A stretch of DNA of 64,000 nucleotides from Actinomycetota bacterium (lineage in GTDB: Bacteria; Actinomycetota; Actinomycetes; S36-B12; CAIYMF01). A program made the translations under genes and the position numbers. The notes beneath the pieces are model-generated. The model was not told the origin of the DNA and did no database searches. It saw only the letters and a program-made list of their open reading frames with translations. This document shows, one piece after another, positions 8,269 through 17,400 of the stretch. The DNA lies in NCBI GenBank assembly GCA_026393115.1, contig JAPLAU010000028.1, positions 211,338 through 275,337 on the forward strand. The letters run 5' to 3'. Within the stretch, counting starts at the first letter, position 1; every line of letters starts with the position of its first letter.

Positions 8269-9690
8269 TCACCCGGAACCTCCATACGTGACGGTGGCTC
8301 CCGTCGCGTCTTTATCGATGCGACGGGTCAGCCACAGACCTTCCAGCGCCATCTCCAGACACGCGGCCGCCAAGCCGGGAGTCTCGCCTGCTTCACCTTC
8401 AAGCGCGGTCATGATGCGGCCCAAACCTTCAAGTGGGCCAACCGCTGTGAGGATGGCATCGGCCGTGACGAGGTCGCCTGTTTCGATGGCATTGCCGCTG
8501 TCGAACCATTCGATGAGCGGTGCGAGGTCGACTCCGCCCAATCGTGAACGGAAGGTTTCGGCAACCGCACGACGCGATAAGTGAACGAGCACCTCTTCCT
8601 CACGACCCTCTTCGCTGACCTCGAACTCAACCTTGCCGTGCAGGGTCGGAACGACGCCGCCAAGGTCGCCAACGCGCGCCACCGGTTCGGGGTCGCCGGT
8701 GATGGCTCCCCGCCGCAATGCGGCTGCGGCAAGTGACTCGGTGCACGCGACAGCGAAACGTGCTGACACCCCGCTGCGGTTGTCGACGGCAGGTGACTCG
8801 CGCACGAGGCGGGTGAATCGGGCGACCGTTTCCAGCAGATGGTGCGGCACTACTGCCGTGACGTGTGCTTCTTGCCGAAGCAGGGCGATTTCATCGGCGA
8901 GGTCAAGGGGGTAGTGCGTACGCACCTCGGCACCAAAACGGTCCTTGAGCGGAGTGATGATGCGACCGCGATTGGTGTAATCCTCCGGGTTGGCACTCGC
9001 AACGAGGAGCATGTCCATGGGAAGCCGCAGGGCATAACCCCGCACCTGAATATCGCGCTCCTCGAGCACGTTGAGCAGGGCCACCTGGATGCGTTCGGAC
9101 AGGTCGGGAAGTTCATTGACCGCGAAGATGCCGCGGTTGTAACGCGGCACAAGCCCGTAGTGCACGGTTTCGGGGTCGCCGAGCCTGCGCCCTTCGGCCA
9201 CCTTCACCGGATCGACGTCGCCGATGAGGTCGCCGACGCTGGTGTCGGGAGTGGCGAGCTTCTCTCCGTAGCGCTCGCTGCGGTGGCGCCAGTCGATTTG
9301 CAGTGCCTCGCCTTGTGCAGCGACGAGTCGCTGGCACCTCAGGCACACCGGATCGAACGGGTCGTCGTTGATTTCGCAGCCCGAGACGATCGGGCTCCAC
9401 TCGTCAAGAAGTCCGGTGAGGGTACGAAGGAGGCGAGTCTTGCCCTGACCACGTTCGCCAAGCAGCACCACATCGTGACCGGCGAGCAGCGAACGCTCGA
9501 GTTGGGGTCGAACGGTGTTCTCAATTCCGACGATGCCCGGGAAGGGGTCGATGCCCGCCTGCAACGCCGCGATCAGGTTGCTGCGGATCTCCTGCTTGAC
9601 GGTGCGTGGTCGATACGACGAGGTGCGCAGCATTCCCAGAGTCTTGGGCAGGGTGGCGGGCGGCTGGGGCCGGCTGTGTTCGGTGGTCAT
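8269..9690 (-). CDS. MoxR / magnesium-chelatase-like AAA ATPase
   Basis: The 473-residue AAA+ protein has Walker A GERGQGKTRLL (about 78-88) and an extended insert with cysteines CEIN, CLRC. The sensor region follows ERIQVALLNVLEERDIQVRG, the usual magnesium-chelatase ChlI-like motif in which the gating loop is described. The C-terminal half is helical. It probably works with the VWA protein at 5739-7709. The ATG at 9690 is preceded by TACGGT at 6 nt, so it is likely leaderless. The four cysteines around residues 105-120 could bind a metal. Confidence 0.88.
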   Translation of the reverse strand: MTTEHSRPQPPATLPKTLGMLRTSSYRPRTVKQEIRSNLIAALQAGIDPFPGIVGIENTVRPQLERSLLAGHDVVLLGERGQGKTRLLRTLTGLLDEWSPIVSGCEINDDPFDPVCLRCQRLVAAQGEALQIDWRHRSERYGEKLATPDTSVGDLIGDVDPVKVAEGRRLGDPETVHYGLVPRYNRGIFAVNELPDLSERIQVALLNVLEERDIQVRGYALRLPMDMLLVASANPEDYTNRGRIITPLKDRFGAEVRTHYPLDLADEIALLRQEAHVTAVVPHHLLETVARFTRLVRESPAVDNRSGVSARFAVACTESLAAAALRRGAITGDPEPVARVGDLGGVVPTLHGKVEFEVSEEGREEEVLVHLSRRAVAETFRSRLGGVDLAPLIEWFDSGNAIETGDLVTADAILTAVGPLEGLGRIMTALEGEAGETPGLAAACLEMALEGLWLTRRIDKDATGATVTYGGSG

Positions 9691-9696
9691 GTCCTG

Positions 9697-9702
9697 ACCG
9701 TA
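9697..9702 (-). promoter_or_regulatory. -10-like element of the MoxR ATPase gene
   Basis: TACGGT ends 6 nt before the ATG at 9690. It lies back to back with a plus-strand element at 9716. Confidence 0.5.
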
Positions 9703-9715
9703 TGTCCTCGCCGTC

Positions 9716-9721
9716 TACGCT
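9716..9721 (+). promoter_or_regulatory. -10-like element of the ROK transcription unit
   Basis: TACGCT ends 6 nt before a GTG at 9728 that opens an 11-codon frame, not the ROK gene itself. Confidence 0.45.
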
Positions 9722-9727
9722 GCACCT

Positions 9728-9763
9728 GTGGATCGCGCGACGTGGTATCTCCGAGCAAGATAA
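9728..9763 (+). CDS. Possible 11-residue leader peptide upstream of the ROK gene
   Basis: A GTG placed exactly as in the leaderless genes of this window opens the frame MDRATWYLRAR and ends at TAA, 4 bases before the ROK ATG. No ribosome-binding site is seen for the ROK gene, so translation of this frame may bring ribosomes to its start. It is inferred from spacing only. Confidence 0.35.
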   Translation: MDRATWYLRAR

Positions 9764-9767
9764 GCCC

Positions 9768-10751
9768 ATGCCCTCTGTCACCGCGGCCAGATTCGATTCC
9801 AACGGTCCTGCTCTCGCACTTGACGTGGGCGGAACCAAACTGGCGGCGGCGCTTGTCGCGGCCGATGGAACGATCCTTGCGAGCGATCGCACCCCCACGC
9901 CCGCCGGTCCTGGAATCGACGGGTCGGTGATTTGGGCGGCTGTCACCGAGCTGCTCGATCGGCTCTATGCCGCCGCAGGATCACCGGCGATCGCAGGGGT
10001 CGGAGTGGGCTGTGGTGGGCCGATGGTGTGGCCCGCCGGAGAGGTATCGCCGCTCAACATCCCGGCCTGGCGTGGCTTTCCTTTGCGGGCACACCTCGCA
10101 GCTCGATACCCCGGGATTCCGGTGCGCTTGCACAACGACGCGAAGTGCATGGTGATCGCCGAGCACTGGCTCGGGGCGGGTGTGGGGCACCAATCATTGC
10201 TCGGCATTGTCGTGTCAACGGGGGTTGGCGGAGGAGTGATTCTCGGCGGGCGGGTGTTCGACGGAATTTCCGGAAACGCCGGGCACGTCGGGCACATTGT
10301 TGTCGAGCCCGATGGCGTTCCGTGCGGTTGTGGTGGGCGCGGATGTTTGGAAGCGGTGTCGCGTGGACCGGCAATCGCCGAATGGGCCACCGAACGAGGG
10401 TGGGTTCCCAGCCGCGGCGACCTTGGAGCGACGGCGGAAGCGTTGACGATCGATGCACGCGCGGGTGACCAGGTCGCGCTGGAAGCACTGAGGCGGGCCG
10501 GCACGGGGCTCGGCATCGGCATCGCATCGGCGCTCGCAACCCTCGACGTCGAACTTGTGGTGCTGGGTGGGGGCGTGTCACAAGCCGGCGCACTGCTGTA
10601 CGGACCGATGCATGAGGCATTGCGTCACTACGCGTCGTTGGGTTTCACCCGTTCGGTCCCGGTTGCTGCGGCCGCCTTTGGCCCCCAAGCGGGTGTTATT
10701 GGCGCTGCGGCGCTCGTGCACCAAGGGGCGGCGTACTGGTCTGCTGACTAG
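9768..10751 (+). CDS. ROK-family sugar kinase (glucokinase-like)
   Basis: The 327-residue protein has the N-terminal phosphate-binding loop LDVGGTK (18-24), the catalytic Asp in LHNDAKC (about 120-126) and the ROK zinc motif CGCGGRGCLEAVS (about 186-198). It lacks an N-terminal helix-turn-helix, so it is a kinase rather than an Xyl/NagC-type repressor. Glucose or another hexose is the likely substrate, but specificity cannot be fixed. The ATG at 9768 is the only in-frame start that excludes non-conserved upstream sequence. It lies downstream of a short leader frame and divergent from the MoxR gene. Confidence 0.88.
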   Translation: MPSVTAARFDSNGPALALDVGGTKLAAALVAADGTILASDRTPTPAGPGIDGSVIWAAVTELLDRLYAAAGSPAIAGVGVGCGGPMVWPAGEVSPLNIPAWRGFPLRAHLAARYPGIPVRLHNDAKCMVIAEHWLGAGVGHQSLLGIVVSTGVGGGVILGGRVFDGISGNAGHVGHIVVEPDGVPCGCGGRGCLEAVSRGPAIAEWATERGWVPSRGDLGATAEALTIDARAGDQVALEALRRAGTGLGIGIASALATLDVELVVLGGGVSQAGALLYGPMHEALRHYASLGFTRSVPVAAAAFGPQAGVIGAAALVHQGAAYWSAD

Positions 10752-10784
10752 GCTGGTGACCTTGTCGACGAGGAAGGACCACCG

Positions 10785-11831
10785 ATGACTGCATCGGCGA
10801 ATTCGGCGAATTTCGCTCATTCAGCCAGTTCGACTAATTCAGCCATTTCAGCCAAGGGCCTGGTCAAGCACTACGGCGAAGTGAAGGCTCTTGACGGACT
10901 CGATCTCGAGGTTCCTGAGGGCACGGTCGTCGGCCTGCTTGGCCCCAATGGCGCGGGCAAAACAACGGCCGTGCGTATCCTCACCACCTTGCTACGTCCC
11001 GATAGCGGCAGTGCCACCGTGGCGGGGTTCGATGTGGTGCGGCAGGCCGACGCGGTTCGTCGAGTGATCGGCCTTACCGGTCAATACGCGGCCGTTGATG
11101 AGTACCTCACCGGCCGCGAGAACCTCACCATGGTGGGCCGGCTCTACCACCTGCCGGCTGGTTGGGTCGCCGATCGCGCGCAGGAGTTACTCGAACGCTT
11201 CAATCTCGCCGACGCGGCCGACCGACCGGTACGTACTTACAGCGGCGGAATGCGTCGTCGAGTCGACCTCGCGGCATCACTGGTGGCTCACCCCCGCATT
11301 CTCTTCCTCGACGAGCCCACGACCGGCCTCGATCCACGGTCACGTCTTGACCTGTGGGCAGTCATCGGTGACCTCGTGCGCGAGGGAACCACTGTGCTGC
11401 TCACGACCCAATACCTTGAAGAAGCCGACCGACTCGCTAATGACATCGTCGTCATCGATCACGGCCGCGTCATCGCCCACGGAACGAGCGACGTGCTCAA
11501 GGATCAGGTGGGCGGCGACCGCCTCGAGATCGTTGTGCACGACCGCTCGCAATTATCGCAAGCTGCCGCGGCAATGTCGGCAGTGTCGGATGCGGCGCCG
11601 ATTGTCGATGCCGACACCCGACGCGTGTCGGCACCAGTCTCGGGTGGTAGCACCGTGCTGGTTGAAGCGGTACGAGTACTCGACACCGCAGGTATTGAGA
11701 TCGATGACGTTGTCCTTCGCCGACCCACGCTCGATGACGTGTTCCTCGCGCTCACCGGCCATGTTGCCGAAGAAGAACCGCCACCTGCCCCACCATCGCG
11801 CGGCCGAGGCCGCGGCCGGAAGGAGTCCTGA
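10785..11831 (+). CDS. ABC exporter ATPase, DrrA family
   Basis: The 348-residue ATPase has Walker A GPNGAGKTT (53-61), signature YSGGMRRRVDLA, Walker B ILFLDEPTTGLDP and a His switch region at LLTTQYLEEAD. Its C-terminal extension of about 80 residues is typical of DrrA/daunorubicin-type ATPases. The first 20 residues are a low-complexity Ser/Ala/Asn tail encoded by an imperfect repeat, and the conserved domain begins only at AISAKGLVKHYG. A GGAAGGA ribosome-binding site precedes the ATG. It is followed 1 base later by its permease. Confidence 0.92.
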   Translation: MTASANSANFAHSASSTNSAISAKGLVKHYGEVKALDGLDLEVPEGTVVGLLGPNGAGKTTAVRILTTLLRPDSGSATVAGFDVVRQADAVRRVIGLTGQYAAVDEYLTGRENLTMVGRLYHLPAGWVADRAQELLERFNLADAADRPVRTYSGGMRRRVDLAASLVAHPRILFLDEPTTGLDPRSRLDLWAVIGDLVREGTTVLLTTQYLEEADRLANDIVVIDHGRVIAHGTSDVLKDQVGGDRLEIVVHDRSQLSQAAAAMSAVSDAAPIVDADTRRVSAPVSGGSTVLVEAVRVLDTAGIEIDDVVLRRPTLDDVFLALTGHVAEEEPPPAPPSRGRGRGRKES

Positions 11832-11832
11832 G

Positions 11833-12708
11833 ATGGCAGTCACCTCGCCGCCAACAATCGCATTGCCGCCGCCCATGCGCCGCCCGGTGCTGGGCTGGGG
11901 AATGCATGACGGACTCGTCGTGGCCCGGCGCAATCTCCTTGCCACCTTGCGCAATCCTGAGTTGCTGTTCTTCTCACTCATTCAGCCGGTTATCTTCGTG
12001 CTGCTGTTCGCGTACGTATTCGGTGGTGCCATTCCGGTGCCGGGTGCATCACCTGAAGCCGGTGCGAGTGCCTATCGCGAATACCTGATGCCCGGAATCT
12101 TCGGGCAGACCGTGGCATTCGCTGCCGCCTCATCGACGGTCGGCATCGCCGAGGATATGAGTAAGGGAATCATCGATCGATTCCGCTCACTTCCGATGAA
12201 GTCGTTTGCCGTGCTGTTCGGACGAACCCTGGCCGATGCGGTGCGGCTGATCTTGGTGCTCGCGGTGCTCGCGATCACAGGGCTTGTTGTTGGCTGGCGG
12301 ATTCACAACGGTGCATTGTTGGCGTCGTTCGCCTTCCTCCTGCTGTTGCTCTTCGCCTACACGGTGGCGTGGGTCGGCGTCTGGATCGGTTTGTATATGC
12401 CCAACACCGAGACGGCGCAGACCGCTGGATTGCTGTGGTTGTTCCCGCTGACCTTCATGTCGAATGCGTTCGTTCCGCTGGAAGGAATGCCCCCGTGGTT
12501 GCAGACATTTGCCTCATGGAACCCACTGTCTGCGCTGGTACTGGCATGTCGTGAACTTTTCGGCAATCCCACCGGACAACTTCCGGGGCAGACCTACCCG
12601 TGGCCACTGGAAAACCCGATTGCCTACACACTGATCAGTTGCGCAGTGATCTTGGCGATCTTCATTCCGTTGGCCGCACGTCGCTACCGCAACAGCACCA
12701 GCCACTAA
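11833..12708 (+). CDS. ABC-2 exporter permease, DrrB family
   Basis: The 291-residue protein has six hydrophobic segments between residues 48 and 285 after a short Pro-rich N-terminus. It carries the ABC-2 signature region SNAFVPLEGMPPWLQ before the last segments, typical of DrrB permeases. ATG at 11833 has AAGGAG 9 bases upstream, inside the end of the ATPase gene. With the preceding ATPase it forms a half-size exporter for an unknown hydrophobic substrate, lipid or drug. Confidence 0.92.
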   Translation: MAVTSPPTIALPPPMRRPVLGWGMHDGLVVARRNLLATLRNPELLFFSLIQPVIFVLLFAYVFGGAIPVPGASPEAGASAYREYLMPGIFGQTVAFAAASSTVGIAEDMSKGIIDRFRSLPMKSFAVLFGRTLADAVRLILVLAVLAITGLVVGWRIHNGALLASFAFLLLLLFAYTVAWVGVWIGLYMPNTETAQTAGLLWLFPLTFMSNAFVPLEGMPPWLQTFASWNPLSALVLACRELFGNPTGQLPGQTYPWPLENPIAYTLISCAVILAIFIPLAARRYRNSTSH

Positions 12709-12717
12709 TCAGACCAA

Positions 12718-13200
12718 TCAGCCGTTGTACGGCGTGACCTCAACGATGTCGACGCTGATTGCCTTGCCGTTGGGCAGTGCGTACGAGACGGTGTCTCCGG
12801 CTCGACCGCCGATGACCGCACCACCCAGAGGCGACGTGGGGGAGTAGACGTTGATGGTGGCGTGCGCTGCCTCTTCGCGTGAACGGAGCAGGAATGTCTC
12901 GGTGTCGCCATCGGCGAACCGCACGGTGACGACCTGACCCACCGCCGCTTCGCCGGCTTCGACGTCGGGCGTTCCGATCTGTGCGTTCTCGAGCATCTGC
13001 TTGAGTTGGCGCACGCGTGCCTCGTTTTTGCCCTGCTCTTCGCGCGCCGCGTGGTAGCCGCCGTTTTCCTTCAGATCGCCTTCTTCTCGCGCGATTTCAA
13101 TGCGCTTGGTAATTTCGACGCGCAATGGACCTGTGCGCTCTTCTAACTCGGCCGACAGTCGGTCGTGGGCATCTTGGGTCAGCCAGATCTCGGAACTCAT
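12718..13200 (-). CDS. greA: Transcription elongation factor GreA
   Basis: The 160-residue length matches GreA. The N-terminal coiled coil (about 10-80) has the tip motif GDLKENGGYHAA with the acidic pair (Asp, Glu) that restores backtracked RNA polymerase. The C-terminal FKBP-like domain follows, with SPLGGAVIGGRAGD. It lies convergent with the DrrB gene, 9 bases apart. The ATG at 13200 is preceded by TATCCT at 6 nt and is probably leaderless. A longer open frame to 13833 is antisense to mca and not real. Confidence 0.95.
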   Translation of the reverse strand: MSSEIWLTQDAHDRLSAELEERTGPLRVEITKRIEIAREEGDLKENGGYHAAREEQGKNEARVRQLKQMLENAQIGTPDVEAGEAAVGQVVTVRFADGDTETFLLRSREEAAHATINVYSPTSPLGGAVIGGRAGDTVSYALPNGKAISVDIVEVTPYNG

Positions 13201-13206
13201 CCCATG

Positions 13207-13212
13207 AGGATA
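13207..13212 (-). promoter_or_regulatory. -10-like element of greA
   Basis: TATCCT ends 6 nt before the ATG at 13200. Confidence 0.5.
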
Positions 13213-13250
13213 CGACGGACCCGGGATGGCGCGGGGCCCGACGGGGTTGT

Positions 13251-13256
13251 CAGACT
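13251..13256 (+). promoter_or_regulatory. -10-like element of mca
   Basis: CAGACT ends 7 nt before the ATG at 13264; divergent from the greA element 38 bases away. Confidence 0.45.
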
Positions 13257-13263
13257 GTGCATC

Positions 13264-14166
13264 ATGGTTTCTGCATCGAGTGCCGGACTCCGCCTGATGG
13301 CGGTGCATGCTCATCCTGACGACGAGTCGAGCAAGGGCGCGGCGTCGGCTGCGCGCTACATTTCCGAAGGTGCGCAGGTCATGGTGGTCACCTGTACAGG
13401 CGGTGAGCGGGGCGATGTACTCAACGCATCGGTAGTTGATGAGGTTGATCGCGACGGTATTCATGCGGTGCGGCAACGTGAGATGGCCCAGGCTGCCGCT
13501 CTGCTGGGGGTCAGTCACGCGTGGTTGGGATTCGAAGACTCGGGCCTGCCTGAGGAAGATCCCGACACCGGAATCACCCCTGCGTTGCCCGACAACTGTT
13601 TCGCCCTCGTCGATCTTGATGAGGCGACGGAGCCCCTGGTTCGTCTCATTCGTGAATTTCGTCCGCAGGTGCTCACCACGTACGACGAGCACGGTGGCTA
13701 TCCACACCCCGACCACATTCGAACGCATGAGGTATCGATGGCCGCGGTTGAGGCTGCTGCCGATGCGACGCTCTTTCCCGACAGCGGCGATCCGTGGACC
13801 GTGTCCAAGGTTTACTACCACATGACATTTCACAAGGCCCGTGTCATGGCGCTACATGAAGCGCTCGAAGGGGCTGACATGGAATCGCCGTACGGCGATT
13901 GGCTGGCCAACTGGACCGATCGCCCCCACGATGCCGAACGCCTGACCACCTTGGTTCCATGCGCCGAGTGGTTTGGCGTTCGTGAGGAAGCGTTGCGTGC
14001 GCACCGCACCCAAGTTGACCCTGAGGGCCCGTGGTTCCGGGTACCGCTGATCATGCAACAGCGAGTGTGGCCCACTGAAGACTTTCAACTCGCGACGTCT
14101 AGCGTAGAAACGTCACTTCCCGAAGACGATCTCTTTGCTGGACTGCGATCGGAGGGCGCCTCATGA
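13264..14166 (+). CDS. mca: Mycothiol S-conjugate amidase Mca
   Basis: The 300-residue PIG-L-type deacetylase has the zinc motif HAHPDDE (15-21) and the second zinc site PHPDHIRTHE. The sequence LRLMAVHAHPDDESSKGAA and its length fit Mca rather than MshB. Mca cleaves mycothiol S-conjugates to a mercapturic acid and GlcN-Ins in detoxification. It shows the organism makes mycothiol, as actinobacteria do. The start ATG at 13264 is leaderless by its spacing from CAGACT. The stop overlaps the next gene's ATG. Confidence 0.92.
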   Translation: MVSASSAGLRLMAVHAHPDDESSKGAASAARYISEGAQVMVVTCTGGERGDVLNASVVDEVDRDGIHAVRQREMAQAAALLGVSHAWLGFEDSGLPEEDPDTGITPALPDNCFALVDLDEATEPLVRLIREFRPQVLTTYDEHGGYPHPDHIRTHEVSMAAVEAAADATLFPDSGDPWTVSKVYYHMTFHKARVMALHEALEGADMESPYGDWLANWTDRPHDAERLTTLVPCAEWFGVREEALRAHRTQVDPEGPWFRVPLIMQQRVWPTEDFQLATSSVETSLPEDDLFAGLRSEGAS

Positions 14167-14432
14167 TGCCCACAACCTGGGTGAGTCTGCTGGTGCACGC
14201 CGCTCAGACGCCCTCACCGATCCCGGTGCCAATCAAAGAAATTGACCCGGATGCAGTCACTCCGGGCTTAGTGGGGTTGGCCTTCTTCATCGTTCTCTTC
14301 GTCGCCCTGTACTTTCTGCTGCGCAGTTTCACTCGGCAACTGAAGAAGATCGACATCCCCGAAGGTGGTGTTCCGATCAACGAGCCTCAGTCGAGTTCGA
14401 TAGCCAACGATTCCGAGGTCGGTAACAACTGA
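14163..14432 (+). CDS. Small single-pass membrane protein
   Basis: The 89-residue protein has one strong membrane helix (about 35-56, VGLAFFIVLFVALYFLLRSF) followed by a basic RQLKK and a short cytoplasmic tail. Small proteins of this type are common downstream of mca in actinobacteria, but their function is unknown to me. ATG overlaps the mca stop (ATGA), which indicates coupling. Its last 46 bases overlap the 3' end of the convergent GGDEF-EAL gene. Confidence 0.75.
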   Translation: MMPTTWVSLLVHAAQTPSPIPVPIKEIDPDAVTPGLVGLAFFIVLFVALYFLLRSFTRQLKKIDIPEGGVPINEPQSSSIANDSEVGNN

Positions 14433-17400
14433 ATCGCGTTGTTGTCGCCTGACTTCGACCACTGCGCGAACACCATGTCGGTGAGTAGACCGGCGAGTTC
14501 CATCGGGGGAACGGGTCGGCCGAGTAGGTAGCCCTGCCCAAAGCGGTAGCCCTGCCTGAGCAGGGTGAGGCGCTGTGATTCGGTCTCGATGCCCTCGGCA
14601 ATGATTTCGTCGAGGTCGAGATTGGTGGCCAGATCGTGGATGGCGGTGACCAGGCCGAGTTGGCTCGGATTCGGTAGGCCTTCAATGAACTCGCGGGCTA
14701 ACTTGAGTCCGGCGACGGGCATCGTGCGCAGATAGCCGAGCGACGACCATCCGGTGCCGAAGTCATCGATGTACACGTCGACCCCGAGATCGCGGATCTT
14801 CTCAAGGCGATCGAGGGGTACCCCACCATCCGGTAGTAAGACTCCTTCGGTGATCTCGAAAATCAGTTGACCCGGCTTGACGCCTGACTCGGCGAGTGCG
14901 GCACTCACTTTCGCGGGCAGTGCCGGATCGAGCATCTGCCTCGGGGACAGATTCACGGTGAGACGTAGTTGCGCGAGGTGAGGGTTGGCCGCGTGCATGG
15001 CGGCCAGTTCGAACAGGCTTCGCCGCAACATCGACATACCGAGTTCAACGATGAGGCCAGAGTCCTCGGCCACGGCGATGAATTCCGCCGGTGACACGAT
15101 GCCGCGCTGGGGGTGCTCCCATCGGGCGAGTGCTTCGATGCCGGCGATGGCCCCGGACTGGAGTTCGACAATGGGTTGGTACCACGGCACGATCTCGCCG
15201 CGTTCGATCGCAGTGCGCAGTTCACTGATCAATGCCATGCGTTGTACCGCTGCGCGATGAAGTTCGTTCTCGAAGAGGGCCCATTGGTTCTTTCCGCGTC
15301 CTTTTGCCTGATACAGGGCGAGGTCGGCATCACGCTCGGCTTCTTGCACCGTCATGGTGGGGCGACTTGCGACGACGCCGATGCTGGCAGCCGGGAACAA
15401 CTCTCGACCTTCCAGCACAATCGGCTTATTGATGCGAGCGAGTAGTCGCTCAGCGACAATGGCGACATCGCAGGAGGTTCGCACGTCTTCGAGTACCAGA
15501 GCGAATTCATCGCCACCGATGCGTGCGGCAGTGTCACCTTCGCGCAGTGTGTCGGTAATGCGCTCGCTCACGATCTTGAGCATCTCATCGCCAGCGGGGT
15601 GCCCCAACGAATCGTTGATTTCCTTGAAGTCATCGAGGTCGAGCATGAGGACGGCGAACTCAGCGCCATGACGCTCATGCCGAACGAGTGCATGCCGCAA
15701 TCGATCGCGGAAGAGGTCGCGGTTGGCTAGCCCGGTGAGCGGGTCGTAGAGCGCGCGACGTGCGAGTTCGTCCTGAAGTTTGCGCTGCTCAGTAATGTCA
15801 CGAATGGTGAGTACTGTCTGCGAACTGCCGGTTTGGGACACGGCGATGAACTCGCAGAGGCGAGTGCCCGAAGGAGCTGCCACCCTCAGTTGTCGCACAT
15901 CGCGCCCGGCCACGTGACTTTTTAGCAGTAGATCGCGCGCCGCGTCGTGGTCTTCCTCGGCCACGACCGAGAGCAAACTGGTGCCGGTGAGTTGGTGAGG
16001 CGAAGTCGACGTGAACTGTCCCAGCGCTGAAGTCGCGTAGTGGATGCCAAGTGAGTTGTCGACGATCACGATGGCCTCGGCTGAGTTTTCGAGCAGTTCG
16101 CTGATGCGACGCTCGGTTGACATCGACACGAACGCGGCACGCGCATCGGTTCGTTCGATGAGAGCCCCGACCACCCGAGCGAAGACTGTGAGCGATTCCC
16201 GCGTTGCTCGTGGGAGAACGTAGCCCGTGGCAACTGCGAGGCTCGGGTCTGTCGGCTGATCACCTGTCGCGAAGGTGCTCACGTGCGACGGGGTGGCGTG
16301 CCAGATGTCCCCAGGTTCGACGAGCATTGATTCTGCGTGAATGTCATCGATAAGAGCCATCACCCACTTGGGTAGGCGTTCATTGAGGGCTTCTCGATTG
16401 GGAATGTTCTCAAGAGCTGCCGCCTGAACGATTTGGTTGCGCACGCTCGCTCGGTGATAGGCGGTAAGAAGCGCAGCAATGCGAACAATGATCAGCACGC
16501 TGATGATGAGATAGATCGGAACAAGCAGTTGATGGCCAGCATCGTTGATGCGGGCGTGACTGCTCACTTCGATAAGCAGTGGCGTGAGGGTGGCGAGTCC
16601 GAGGGTGAGCAATGTACGCAGGCGGGTATCGGTCGTGTGAAGCGGGTCGCGGGGGTCGACGACGCTGCGGCTGGGGTGAAGAGCCGCCGCCCCGACCATG
16701 GCCACTGCGACCACGAAACCGATACCGGGAAGTGCAATTCCCCTCGAAGACGTTCCTTCGGCTGCGACGCGGGCCGCCAAACTCACCAGATCAGTGATGC
16801 CAATGGCGAACACCGCGATCGCAAGAAAGCGTGCCCACTGCTGTGCGTTGCGAGTGGTCGAAAACCACATGCGTGCCACGAAACTTACGCCGGCAAGGTC
16901 GATGGTGACATTGATCAAGTAGGGAAGAAGTACGGAGGCGTCCTGCCCTGAAGCCGCCCACGCCGGTCCGATGATGAATTGGCTTGCGATGAGGGCACCC
17001 ACCACGAACACGATGAGTGCGTCGAGAGCCGATGCGCGATCGATGTCAGCGTTGGTGAATCGCACCAGCAGCAGTGCGGCGATGACGACTGGAACGTAGG
17101 CGAGCGCAAAAATGAGGTCGCTGAATGTGCCGAAATCCTCAGGGTGTGCCGCGCCCTCGGCAAAGTGCAGCAGGTGGTCGGGATTGGCGATCAGCCCGTA
17201 GGCATTCACCACGAGCAAGATCACGAAACCGGCGAGGACGAGAATCCAGATGGGCCTGGCGACTCGAGGTGCCGATCTCAGTGCACTCGCAATCACGGCG
17301 ATGCTGGCGGCCAGCAGTAGTAACTGAAGTGCACCGGCGAGAGCCAGTGAGGCGGTCGATGGGGCCGTGCCTCGTACGAGAAAGGCGACACAGAGTCCAA

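Noticed and set aside
13201..13833. N-terminal extension of greA by about 210 codons
   Set aside because: It is antisense to mca and not conserved; GreA is normally about 158 residues and a leaderless ATG exists at 13200.
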